Numbered from the stretch's first letter, positions 7,570-14,124 are shown. The stretch is DNA of 20,486 nt from Ruminococcaceae bacterium UBA3215 (GCA_002363155.1 DEWH01000007.1:1137-21622), one strand, 5' to 3'. Numbers and translations are program-made. The notes: generated by a model not told the origin, from the letters alone.

Positions 7570-7959
7570 ATGTCAAAAGAAACGGCAAAGAAGCTTATCG
7601 CCGAATTGCAGACAAACGAGGAACTCAAAGCGAAGATAGCCGGTATCACAGACCCCGCCGAAATGGTGAAGACAGCCGTGCAGAACGGCTATGACGTTAC
7701 CGTGGAAGAAATGATCGAAGCGGAGCGCGAGTACAGAGCGGAAATGGCGAAAAAGGCGGACGAACTCTCCGCAGACGAACTCGAAGGTGCGGCAGGAGGT
7801 ACCTGGTGGTTTAACGATAAAAATAAGGACGGAAAAGAATTTGCATGTGGTTACTGCGAACTTGATTATGATTATCAAAAGAAGCATAACGAATGGTGCA
7901 AAGATAATTATTGGTGCGCGGACAAATTTTACAGGGAAGATGAACGCGGCTGGAACTGA
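7570..7959 (+). CDS. Nif11-leader precursor peptide 16 (tandem duplicate of 15)
   Basis: 129 residues: leader 77, core 52. By my alignment it differs from peptide 15 at 3 of 77 leader positions and 10 of 52 core positions. The core changes cluster at 15-36, around and between the cysteines, which are unchanged. The 44-base spacers after genes 15 and 16 are almost identical. The ATG at 7570 follows GAGGAGG; the nine-codon upstream extension is rejected. Confidence 0.92.
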   Translation: MSKETAKKLIAELQTNEELKAKIAGITDPAEMVKTAVQNGYDVTVEEMIEAEREYRAEMAKKADELSADELEGAAGGTWWFNDKNKDGKEFACGYCELDYDYQKKHNEWCKDNYWCADKFYREDERGWN

Positions 7960-8003
7960 TGGCTGTACCGGAGTCAATGTTTATTAAAAGAGGAGGACAA
8001 ACC

Positions 8004-8441
8004 ATGTCAAAAGAATCAGCAAAAGAATTCGCACTGGCGGCTCTCGAAGATGATGAGCTGCGTGAGCGCACGTCAAAGATAGAGCCGGAAAAAGTAGTGG
8101 CTATCGCAAAGGAACTCGGATATGACTTTACGGCAGAAGAGCTTGCCGACGTTATGAACGAGGATATGGAACTTTCCGCGGACGATCTCGAAGCGGCTGC
8201 GGGAGGAAACTCAAGAACGCAGTACAATGAGGCATACAGACAGCGGTATCTCAAAAAGAATCTGGGCAATACCGACGCAAATCAGAAAGCAATGCAGTTC
8301 TACTGCCACGGCGATACAAACGGTCCGAAGCATGAGTGGAATATCACCCGTGAGACAACATGGTTCTTCTGGATCTGGAATCAGGAATATGACCAGTACA
8401 AATGCAGGCTCTGCGGGTACACGAAAAAGATATCAAGGTAA
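8004..8441 (+). CDS. Nif11-leader precursor peptide 17, unrelated core
   Basis: 145 residues with a shorter, distinct leader of 68 residues (SKESAKEFALAALEDDELRE; ELSADDLEAAAGG) that fits the general Nif11 pattern better than the local consensus. The 77-residue core shares nothing with the family frame: no DGKE, no W3. It has C33-H34, H42 and a C-terminal C66-x2-C69-G knuckle with aromatic WFFWIW between, which resembles a small zinc-ribbon-like fold. It sits behind the duplicated spacer of genes 15/16. It may be a different product, or a regulator or scaffold using the same leader system (inference). Confidence 0.85.
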   Translation: MSKESAKEFALAALEDDELRERTSKIEPEKVVAIAKELGYDFTAEELADVMNEDMELSADDLEAAAGGNSRTQYNEAYRQRYLKKNLGNTDANQKAMQFYCHGDTNGPKHEWNITRETTWFFWIWNQEYDQYKCRLCGYTKKISR

Positions 8442-8471
8442 CGGAACAACGGACTTCACAGGAGGAAAATC

Positions 8472-8867
8472 ATGTCAAAAGAAACCGCTAAAAAACTTAT
8501 CACTGAATTACAGACCAACACAGAGTTAAAGGCAAAGATCGCCGGTATCACAGACCCCGCCGAAATGGTGAAGAAAGCCGTTGAAGCCGGGTATGATGTT
8601 ACTCTTGAAGAGCTGACGAAAGCCGAGAAGGAGTTCAGAGCGGAAATGGCGCAGAAGTCGGACGAGCTTACCGCCGACGAGCTCGAAGGCGCAGCCGGGG
8701 GCGGAATGTGGCAAGCCGAGGACAACAAGGAAGGAAAAGAATTTCGCTGTACTTTCTGCAATCTGCACTATGCAGATCAAGAGAAAAACAATGAATGGTG
8801 CCAAAGAAATTATTTTTGCGCCAGCACCTATAAGATACACTGTAAGAATGATGACTATCTGGATTAA
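8472..8867 (+). CDS. Nif11-leader precursor peptide 18
   Basis: 131 residues: leader 77, core 54. The core has W3, EGKE (as in peptide 1), C16, C19, C33, C39 and an extra C47. The CNLHY sequence keeps the Leu21 class but adds His22. ACAGGAGG precedes the ATG. The leader contains the consensus TDPAEMVKKAVEAGYDV block. Confidence 0.9.
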   Translation: MSKETAKKLITELQTNTELKAKIAGITDPAEMVKKAVEAGYDVTLEELTKAEKEFRAEMAQKSDELTADELEGAAGGGMWQAEDNKEGKEFRCTFCNLHYADQEKNNEWCQRNYFCASTYKIHCKNDDYLD

Positions 8868-8908
8868 CCCCCCAACAGGCAAAGCAATAACATTAAAGGA
8901 GAACTACC

Positions 8909-9340
8909 ATGTCAAAGGAAACCGCAAAAAAGCTTATAGCTGAATTACAGACAAACGAGGAACTAAAGGCAAAGACCGCAGGTATCACCGACAAGGACGA
9001 GCTTGTGAAAATGGCTGTTGAAGCCGGGTATGACGTTACGCTTGAAGAGATGACGGAAGCCGAGAAGGAGTTCAGAGCGGAAATGGCGCAGAAGTCCGAC
9101 GAGCTGTCCGCAGAGGAACTCGAAGGCGCGGCAGGCGGCGGTATATGGTTCAGCGAGGAAGACCCGGACGGAAATGAATACGGCTGTGCTATCTGCAACC
9201 TCGGTTACGATGATCAGAAGGAATACGGCGACTGGTGCAAGCAGTCCCACTACTGCGATAAGAATAACATACCCGAAAAGCCCAATATGGAGCCCAGGCC
9301 GAGTAGAAAGCCAATATGCAATAGAAAGGGCTCGATCTGA
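8909..9340 (+). CDS. Nif11-leader precursor peptide 19 (near-duplicate of 21)
   Basis: 143 residues: leader 77, core 66. The core has DGNE, C16, C19, C33, C39 and C60 near the C-terminus, in a Pro/Lys/Arg-rich tail (PEKPNMEPRPSRKPIC). It differs from the core of peptide 21 at only two sites (Ile/Val at 2 and 18), whereas the leaders differ more. The downstream spacer is also shared with gene 21. This points to gene conversion of core plus spacer over about 300 bases. Confidence 0.92.
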   Translation: MSKETAKKLIAELQTNEELKAKTAGITDKDELVKMAVEAGYDVTLEEMTEAEKEFRAEMAQKSDELSAEELEGAAGGGIWFSEEDPDGNEYGCAICNLGYDDQKEYGDWCKQSHYCDKNNIPEKPNMEPRPSRKPICNRKGSI

Positions 9341-9370
9341 CAGCCGCGTTCTTTAAAGGAGGACAAAACC

Positions 9371-9736
9371 ATGTCAAAAGAAACCGCAAAGAAGCTTATA
9401 GCTGAATTACAGACAAACGAAGAATTACAGGCGAAGATCGCCGGGATAACCGACAAGGACGAGCTTGTGAAGAAAGCCGTTGAAGCCGGGTATGACGTTA
9501 CTCTCGAAGAAATGATCGAAGCGGAACACGAGTTCAGAGCGGAAATGGCGCAGAAGTCCGACGAACTTACCGCGGACGAGCTCGAAGGCGCGGCGGGTGG
9601 TGACATGTGGATGAGTGACGACGCCCGTGACGGTCACGAAATTGCTTGTAAAACATCATATCACGGTGAAGGATATCAGAAAGAAAAAAGTGACTGGTGC
9701 TCAAAAAGATATATCAAGGAAAAAAAGCAGTCCTGA
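9371..9736 (+). CDS. Nif11-leader precursor peptide 20, shortest core, DGHE/SYH class
   Basis: 121 residues: leader 77, core 44, the shortest. DGHE, C16, Ser19, His21 and C33 are present, but the chain ends in a Lys-rich tail without Cys39, leaving two cysteines. It may be a 3'-truncated member that is still translated, or a minimal version of the SYH class. Its leader is almost the same as that of peptide 21 (NEELQAKIAGITDKDELVKKAVEAGY). Confidence 0.9.
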   Translation: MSKETAKKLIAELQTNEELQAKIAGITDKDELVKKAVEAGYDVTLEEMIEAEHEFRAEMAQKSDELTADELEGAAGGDMWMSDDARDGHEIACKTSYHGEGYQKEKSDWCSKRYIKEKKQS

Positions 9737-9760
9737 ACTTACTGAAAGGAGAATGTGACC

Positions 9761-10192
9761 ATGTCAAAAGAAATTGCCAAAAAGCTTATAGCTGAATTAC
9801 AGACAAACGAAGAATTACAGGCGAAGATCGCCGGGATAACCGACAAGGACGAGCTTGTGAAGAAGGCTGTCGAAGCGGGGTATGAAGTTACACTTGAAGA
9901 ACTTGTCGAAGCGGAACACGAATACAGAGAGGAAATGGCGCAGAAGTCGGACGAACTCTCCGCAGAGGAACTCGAAGGCGCGGCAGGCGGCGGTGTATGG
10001 TTCAGCGAGGAAGACCCGGACGGAAATGAATACGGCTGTGCTGTCTGCAACCTCGGTTACGATGATCAGAAGGAATACGGCGACTGGTGCAAGCAGTCCC
10101 ACTACTGCGATAAGAATAACATACCCGAAAAGCCCAATATGGAGCCCAGGCCGAGTAGAAAGCCAATATGCAATAGAAAGGGCTCGATCTGA
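9761..10192 (+). CDS. Nif11-leader precursor peptide 21 (mosaic of 20 leader and 19 core)
   Basis: 143 residues: leader 77, core 66. The N-terminal half matches gene 20 and the core and following spacer match gene 19, so the gene looks like a recombinant of its two predecessors. ATG 9761 is the family start and is preceded by AAAGGAGA. An alternative GTG two codons earlier is less likely. Cysteines are as in peptide 19 (C16, C19, C33, C39, C60), with DGNE. Confidence 0.92.
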   Translation: MSKEIAKKLIAELQTNEELQAKIAGITDKDELVKKAVEAGYEVTLEELVEAEHEYREEMAQKSDELSAEELEGAAGGGVWFSEEDPDGNEYGCAVCNLGYDDQKEYGDWCKQSHYCDKNNIPEKPNMEPRPSRKPICNRKGSI

Positions 10193-10222
10193 CAGCCGCG
10201 TTCTTTAAAGGAGGACAGAATT

Positions 10223-10621
10223 ATGTCAAAGGAAGCCGCAAAGAAGCTTATAGCTGAATTACAGACAAACGAAGAACTCAAAGCAAAGATTGCCGGTATC
10301 ACAGACCAAGCCGAAATGGTGAAGAAAGCCGTTGAAGCCGGGTATGACGTTACGCTTGAGGAAATGCTCGCAGCCGAGAAGGAGTTCAGAGCAGAAATGG
10401 CGCAGAAGTCGGACGAACTCTCCGCAGAGGAACTCGAAACCGCGGCGGGAGGTAAAATGTGGCAGAGTGAGTATAATAAGGACGGAATGGAATTCAACTG
10501 TCTTGCCTGCAATCTGAATTATGAATTCCAACAGGAAAATGAAGAGTGGTGCAACAGTGCTTATTATTGCAGTAAAAATCGTAATGGAGTCATCAGCGGA
10601 AAATACAGAAGAGTGAGATGA
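10223..10621 (+). CDS. Nif11-leader precursor peptide 22
   Basis: 132 residues: leader 77, core 55. The core has W3, DGME (Met at the variable position 12, unique here), C16, C19, C33 and C39, CNL class, and a basic tail (KYRRVR). The leader start is MSKEAAKK and it ends ETAAGG. Spacing and ribosome-binding site are typical: AAAGGAGGAC before the ATG, in a spacer shared with gene 20. Confidence 0.9.
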   Translation: MSKEAAKKLIAELQTNEELKAKIAGITDQAEMVKKAVEAGYDVTLEEMLAAEKEFRAEMAQKSDELSAEELETAAGGKMWQSEYNKDGMEFNCLACNLNYEFQQENEEWCNSAYYCSKNRNGVISGKYRRVR

Positions 10622-10665
10622 CATCGGCAAGACTGTTTATCTGAACGAAAAGGAGTGTACATAAA

Positions 10666-11106
10666 ATGTCAAAAGAAACCGCAAAAAAGCTTATAGCTGA
10701 ATTACAGACAAACGAAGAATTACAGGCGAAGATCGCCGGTATCAAGGACAAGGACGAGCTTGTTAAGATCGCCGTTCAGAACGGTTATGACGTTACCGTT
10801 GAGGAAATGCTCGAAGCCGAGAAGGAGTTCAGAGCAGAAATGGCGCAGAAGTCCGACGAGCTGTCCGCAGAGGAACTCGAAGGCGCGGCAGGAGGTTCCG
10901 CGTGGACGAGCGAGGAAGACCCGGACGGAAATGAATACGGCTGTGCTATCTGCAACCTCAAATACGATGACCAGAAGGAATACGGCGACTGGTGCAAGAA
11001 GTCCCACTACTGCGATAAGAATAACCTGCCCGAACACCCCCCGATAGACTACGATGAGATCAAGAGAATAAGGAACCGGCGTAGATGCGACCTCGGTATA
11101 TGCTGA
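10666..11106 (+). CDS. Nif11-leader precursor peptide 23, six cysteines
   Basis: 146 residues: leader 77, core 69. The core resembles 19 and 21 up to Cys39 (EEDPDGNEYGCAICNL) but has its own tail rich in Ile/Arg, ending with C64 and a C-terminal C69. The leader carries the KDKDELVKIAVQNGYDV block. It is the last full-length member. The spacer to the stub that follows is 26 bases. Confidence 0.9.
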   Translation: MSKETAKKLIAELQTNEELQAKIAGIKDKDELVKIAVQNGYDVTVEEMLEAEKEFRAEMAQKSDELSAEELEGAAGGSAWTSEEDPDGNEYGCAICNLKYDDQKEYGDWCKKSHYCDKNNLPEHPPIDYDEIKRIRNRRRCDLGIC

Positions 11107-11132
11107 TAACTGACCTTACAGGAGGATAAACC

Positions 11133-11195
11133 ATGTCAAAAGGAACGGCAGTGGTTAAGCTGTTAAAGTTTACTGCGCGTAAATTGCCGGACTGA
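11133..11195 (+). pseudogene. Nif11 precursor stub (20 codons)
   Basis: ACAGGAGGATAAACC and ATGTCAAAA reproduce the array start signal exactly, but the reading frame diverges after about five codons (MSKGTAVVKLLKF) and stops at 11193. It has no double glycine and no core. It is most simply the broken edge of a deleted precursor gene. It could still be translated as a 20-residue peptide and could carry ribosomes towards the serine hydrolase gene that starts 17 bases later. Confidence 0.75.
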
Positions 11196-11211
11196 TAAAA
11201 CCGTAACACAC

Positions 11212-12507
11212 ATGAAGAAAAGAGTTTATTTTTCAGCGGCACTCATCGTTACCGCGCTCCTTTGCGGGTGCAGTGATATCTCGGACGGCGCGGATATGGA
11301 TTTCGTGCATACCTCACTCCCGCCGGAAACAACGGAGCCGGATATCATAGCCGAGCTTGTCACGGAAGATACCGAGGCTGTGCCGGTCTCCGCGCCGGAG
11401 CCGGTATATACACAGGCTCAGCTTGACGCATTCGGCGCCCGCCTTGAGGAGATACGGGAGGAATGCGGAGTCTATGGAATGAGCGCGGCTGTATTCCGGG
11501 ACGGGAAGATAATCTACGCCGACGGATTCGGGCTTGCGGACACGGAGAACGAGGTGCCTTGCACAGCCGATACGATCTACCGCGCCGCCAGCGTCTCAAA
11601 GACGATCTCCACCGTGCTTCTTATGCAGCTCTGCGACAAAGGGCTTATATCGCCGGAGAGCGACCTTGAGGAAGTGACGGGACTGCCGTTCAACACGGAT
11701 TATACAAAGGGGCGCGTGAAGCTGTGGCATCTCCTCTCCCACACCGCCGGGATAACCGATACTTCGCGCTTCGAGCTCGGCATAACTGAGCGCTACGAAA
11801 CGAATTACATACTCAAAGGTGCGCTTATCGGCACCGAGCCGGGCGAGTTCTACAACTACTCGAATTTCGGCGCGGGCATGATAGGTTCGGTGATCGAGCT
11901 GCTCACCGGCGAGTATTTCCAGGAATACGCGGACAAGAACCTGTTCAAGCCTCTCGGAATGGACGCGGGGTATGCGAACGATTATATTGAAAGAAAAGAG
12001 AACTGCGCGAAGATATACGATTACGACGGAATGATCTATGACCCGGCGACTTGGGGGCGCACAGCGTATTACTACGAGTCCTTCGGGCTGGGCAATTCCT
12101 ATCTTCAGGCGCAGAGTGAGCTTCTTATCACCGCCCCCGACCTTGCAAGGCTCGGCACGGCTCTTGCGGGGGACGGGCGAGTGAAGGAATGCGGGAATGT
12201 GCGGATAATCTCGGAGGATTCGCTTGCCGAGATGCACAAACCGCGCATCAGCACCGAGCAGTACAGCGTCGGGCTGAATGTGCGGATATATGACGGGACG
12301 CTTGTTCCGGGGCGTGTGATGTACGGTCACACCGGCAATGCCCTCGGCGCTATCACCGGCATCTTCTACGACAGGTCTGACCATACCGGCATCGCCGTGA
12401 TGTCTAACCACTGCAATTATTATGTGAATGACGACACCGGCGTGTATAAGATGCTCTATCTCTCAACGCGAGAGGCGTATGAGACTTTCTTTGGAGATTT
12501 GTCGTGA
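11212..12507 (+). CDS. Beta-lactamase-fold serine hydrolase lipoprotein
   Basis: A 431-residue predicted lipoprotein of the class C beta-lactamase/DD-peptidase-like family (beta-lactamase-related, PF00144 type). A signal peptide ends in the lipobox LCGC with Cys20, followed by a Thr/Glu/Pro-rich linker to about residue 66. Catalytic motifs: Ser127-V-S-Lys130 (SxxK), Tyr216-S-N218 (YxN) and His373-T-G375 (the KTG equivalent, in YGHTGNALG). LLSHTAGI at 174-181 is also typical. Such enzymes hydrolyse esters, D-amino-acid peptides or amides outside the membrane; the substrate here is unknown. It follows the precursor array on the same strand without an obvious promoter, and its own ribosome-binding site is weak, so it may be read from the array transcript. 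A role in peptide processing or self-protection is only an inference. Confidence 0.9.
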   Translation: MKKRVYFSAALIVTALLCGCSDISDGADMDFVHTSLPPETTEPDIIAELVTEDTEAVPVSAPEPVYTQAQLDAFGARLEEIREECGVYGMSAAVFRDGKIIYADGFGLADTENEVPCTADTIYRAASVSKTISTVLLMQLCDKGLISPESDLEEVTGLPFNTDYTKGRVKLWHLLSHTAGITDTSRFELGITERYETNYILKGALIGTEPGEFYNYSNFGAGMIGSVIELLTGEYFQEYADKNLFKPLGMDAGYANDYIERKENCAKIYDYDGMIYDPATWGRTAYYYESFGLGNSYLQAQSELLITAPDLARLGTALAGDGRVKECGNVRIISEDSLAEMHKPRISTEQYSVGLNVRIYDGTLVPGRVMYGHTGNALGAITGIFYDRSDHTGIAVMSNHCNYYVNDDTGVYKMLYLSTREAYETFFGDLS

Positions 12508-12514
12508 GAGAGAC

Positions 12515-12553
12515 TTGGGGAAAACCTTTTGTGAACAAAAGGTTATTCCCCAA
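12515..12553. repeat. Long hairpin after the serine hydrolase gene
   Basis: TTGGGGAAAACCTTTTG and CAAAAGGTTATTCCCCAA pair almost perfectly around a TGAA loop. No T-run follows, so it is not a standard intrinsic terminator. It may stabilise or attenuate the transcript before the adaptor gene. The rest of 12508-12619 shows nothing recognisable. Confidence 0.6.
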
Positions 12554-12619
12554 ACCCCTTTCCAAAAAACTTTATTCGCTTCGCAATTAAATTAGAGGGC
12601 TTTCAGAACAGAATAATAT

Positions 12620-13600
12620 ATGATGAAGAACAAACTGATTACAATTACCGCATTGACCGCATCGGCACTGCTTTTGTGCGGGTGCGCGAATAAAGACGTT
12701 TCCGCCGAGATCAAGATTCCGATACTTGACGGCAATGCGAACGGGAGCTACACCACTGCCGAAGCGCAGAGGTACGAGCTTTCCGAATACTCCACCATAG
12801 GCGCGGAAGTCGCATACCCCTACGCCGAGGGCATCTATGCTCCTGCGGATACCAACATACTTTCGTACAATGTCAAGAAAGGCGATGTATTGCAGAAAGG
12901 CGATGTTATCGCGGTATTCGACTCGTCCGGGCTCGACTACGACTATCAGAACCAGAAGATACTGACGGACAGCGCCCTTGCCCGGTATCAGTCCTCCGGA
13001 AGTGCGCTTGCAAAGGCGGAATACGAGATCGAGGCGAAGAAGCTGGAGCTGGTGCAGTACAAGATCGACTGCTACACGATACGCGCGCCCTACGACTGTG
13101 TGGTGTGGGATTCAAAGTTCTGGGACGCGGGAACGGCAATGGAAGCGGGAACGCAGATATGCACGATAGCTGACCGGAGCGAGGTTTATGTCGTGGTGAA
13201 AGGGAGCAATGACGCATTTGCTCTCGGCAGGAAAGTGGGGCTGAAATTCGGCACGAACAGCGAGTTCTCCGGGCGGGTAGTGATGATGCCGGACAGCCGT
13301 GCGAAAGGCGGTATAAACGGCGTTGTCATCGCATTGGACGAGGGCGAGCTGGAGCGGGCGAACGAGGAAGTGGGGAGCATTGTTTCGGCTGGCTGGGCAT
13401 CGGTAGTTGTCAAGACGTTCAATGACCCGAACGCGCTCTGTGTACCGGACAAGTCGGTGCTGACCTATTCCGGGAGCACATACTGCTATCTTGACGATAA
13501 CGGGAACCGAGTCCGTGTTCCTGTCGAAGCCGGGCATTCCTCCGGCGGACTGACAGTGATCCTGAGCGGTCTGACCGACGGTGACGTGGTGTCGTATTAG
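12620..13600 (+). CDS. HlyD/RND-type periplasmic-adaptor-like lipoprotein
   Basis: 326 residues. A signal peptide ends in the lipobox LCGC with Cys22. A split biotinyl-lipoyl domain is visible: first half about 70-104 (GIYAPADTNILSYNVKKGDVLQKGDVIAVF) and second half about 152-184 (YTIRAPYDCVVW...AGTAMEAGTQICTI). A short helical hairpin (105-150) separates the halves, and a beta-barrel region begins about 187. Membrane-fusion proteins of this kind link ABC or RND exporters to the outside; in Firmicutes they often partner MacB-like ABC transporters. No transporter gene is nearby, so this adaptor is orphaned in the window. Two ATGs are adjacent (12620, 12623) and neither has a clear ribosome-binding site, so the start is uncertain by one codon. 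A link to export of the array peptides is a guess from position. Confidence 0.85.
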   Translation: MMKNKLITITALTASALLLCGCANKDVSAEIKIPILDGNANGSYTTAEAQRYELSEYSTIGAEVAYPYAEGIYAPADTNILSYNVKKGDVLQKGDVIAVFDSSGLDYDYQNQKILTDSALARYQSSGSALAKAEYEIEAKKLELVQYKIDCYTIRAPYDCVVWDSKFWDAGTAMEAGTQICTIADRSEVYVVVKGSNDAFALGRKVGLKFGTNSEFSGRVVMMPDSRAKGGINGVVIALDEGELERANEEVGSIVSAGWASVVVKTFNDPNALCVPDKSVLTYSGSTYCYLDDNGNRVRVPVEAGHSSGGLTVILSGLTDGDVVSY

Positions 13601-13913
13601 AAGATTGCAGCCTGTATAGGGCGGGTCTGTTCTATACCTGCTGCCTTCGGCTGATGGGGCGCCGCCCCAAGCCCCGCTGGCGACTTCGTCCCAGACCAGA
13701 CCAAGGCTCCGCCTTGGATCCAAGGGTGCCTTTGACGAGAGATTTTTTAAGAGAGTTTTTGAGAGGGGGCTCTGCCCCCCAACCCCCCGCAATCCCCCTT
13801 TGGAAAAGGGGTCTTGACCCCCTAAACAAATGCAGTATTTCAGAGCGTACAGCTATGGGCAGGTGCCGACTGAAATGCAGTGGGGTTGGCAAAGACTCCG
13901 TTCGATAAATAAG

Positions 13914-13949
13914 AAAGACTGCTGAAACTAACAGATTTCAACAGTCTTT
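13914..13949. terminator. Bidirectional terminator between converging genes
   Basis: A 14-bp stem (13914-13927 with 13936-13949) around an 8-base loop has T-rich flanks on both strands: TCTTTTAC on plus and TCTTTCTTATTT on minus. Its single mismatch is a G-U pair on the minus strand. It lies between the adaptor gene and the TPM-domain gene, which converge. Confidence 0.75.
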
Positions 13950-14023
13950 TACTATGTATAGAAGTGTATAACTAACCGAGGTGGCGCACCCGCCGATAGA
14001 AGAATGTCGCTACGCATTTCGCC

Positions 14024-14039
14024 GCGGGGCGTTCCCCGC
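14024..14039. repeat. GC-rich palindromic repeat, copy 3
   Basis: The same 16-base palindrome as at 9-24 and 114-129, here flanked by CGCC and CGCC rather than the GATTCGCA context. It lies about 14 kb away from the first two, which supports a dispersed repeat family. Confidence 0.7.
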
Positions 14040-14124
14040 CGCCGCCCGCGTAGGGCAAAAATCTCTTAAAATCTCTTAAAATCTCTCAACTCTCTCTCAA
14101 CTCTCTTAAACTCTCTCCCCGCTC

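Larger units (their letters stand above)
692..11195 (+). other. Tandem array of 23 Nif11-leader RiPP precursor genes plus a stub
   Basis: All genes lie on one strand with gaps of 14-112 bases, each with its own AGGAGG-type site and an ATGTCAAAA start. The leader resembles the Nif11-like leader family: an N-terminal amphipathic helix (KKLIAELQxNEEL), a second block around EAGYDVTLEE, then DELxADELExAAGG. Nif11-type leaders guide modifying enzymes and are removed after GG, usually by a C39 peptidase-exporter. Eighteen of the 23 full-length genes have a 77-residue leader. In core numbering the frame is W3, D10-G11-K/H12-E13, C16, C/S19, L/H21, Y25, W/Y32-C33 and C39. Cores are acidic and aromatic with few Ser/Thr, which argues against lanthionine chemistry. 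No modification enzyme lies in the window, so the mature form is unknown. Confidence 0.92.
13601..14124. other. Noncoding, palindrome-rich intergenic region
   Basis: No credible gene. It holds several separate GC palindromes: GGGGCGCCGCCCC (13656-13668), CCAAGGCTCCGCCTTGG (13701-13717), GGGGGC-TCT-GCCCCC (13765-13779) and AGGGG-TCTTG-ACCCCCT (13807-13822). Also present are a bidirectional terminator (13914-13949), a third copy of the GCGGGGCGTTCCCCGC repeat, and TCTCTTAAAA/CTCTCAACTC pyrimidine repeats at 14051-14118. Open frames here are by-products of GC-rich repeats. Confidence 0.7.

Noticed and set aside
673..10997. Many minus-strand and frame-shifted open frames inside the precursor array (for example 695-1024, 3398-3802, 3825-4280, 7573-7977)
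   Set aside because: They repeat with each precursor gene because the DNA repeats, lack ribosome-binding sites, and are antisense readings of the conserved leader (Ser/Ala/Phe-rich).
692..11106. Array considered as a CRISPR or other short-repeat locus
   Set aside because: The repeat unit is a whole reading frame of about 400-500 bases with a ribosome-binding site, and the variable part is coding; there is no short fixed repeat with spacers.
692..11106. Cores considered as lanthipeptides
   Set aside because: Several cores have more Cys than Ser plus Thr (peptides 15 and 16: four Cys, one Thr, no Ser), and no LanM-type enzyme is present in the window. Not excluded for every member.
11596..12411. 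271-codon minus-strand open frame inside the serine hydrolase gene
   Set aside because: The plus-strand frame has SxxK, YxN and HTG motifs in order; the minus frame is its antisense shadow.
12515..12553. Hairpin as an intrinsic terminator of the serine hydrolase gene
   Set aside because: The stem is strong but no T-run follows on either strand, so it is listed as a repeat/hairpin only.
13112..13908. Open frames on both strands around 13.1-13.9 kb
   Set aside because: They are shadows of the adaptor gene or products of GC-rich palindromes; no ribosome-binding site or family signature.
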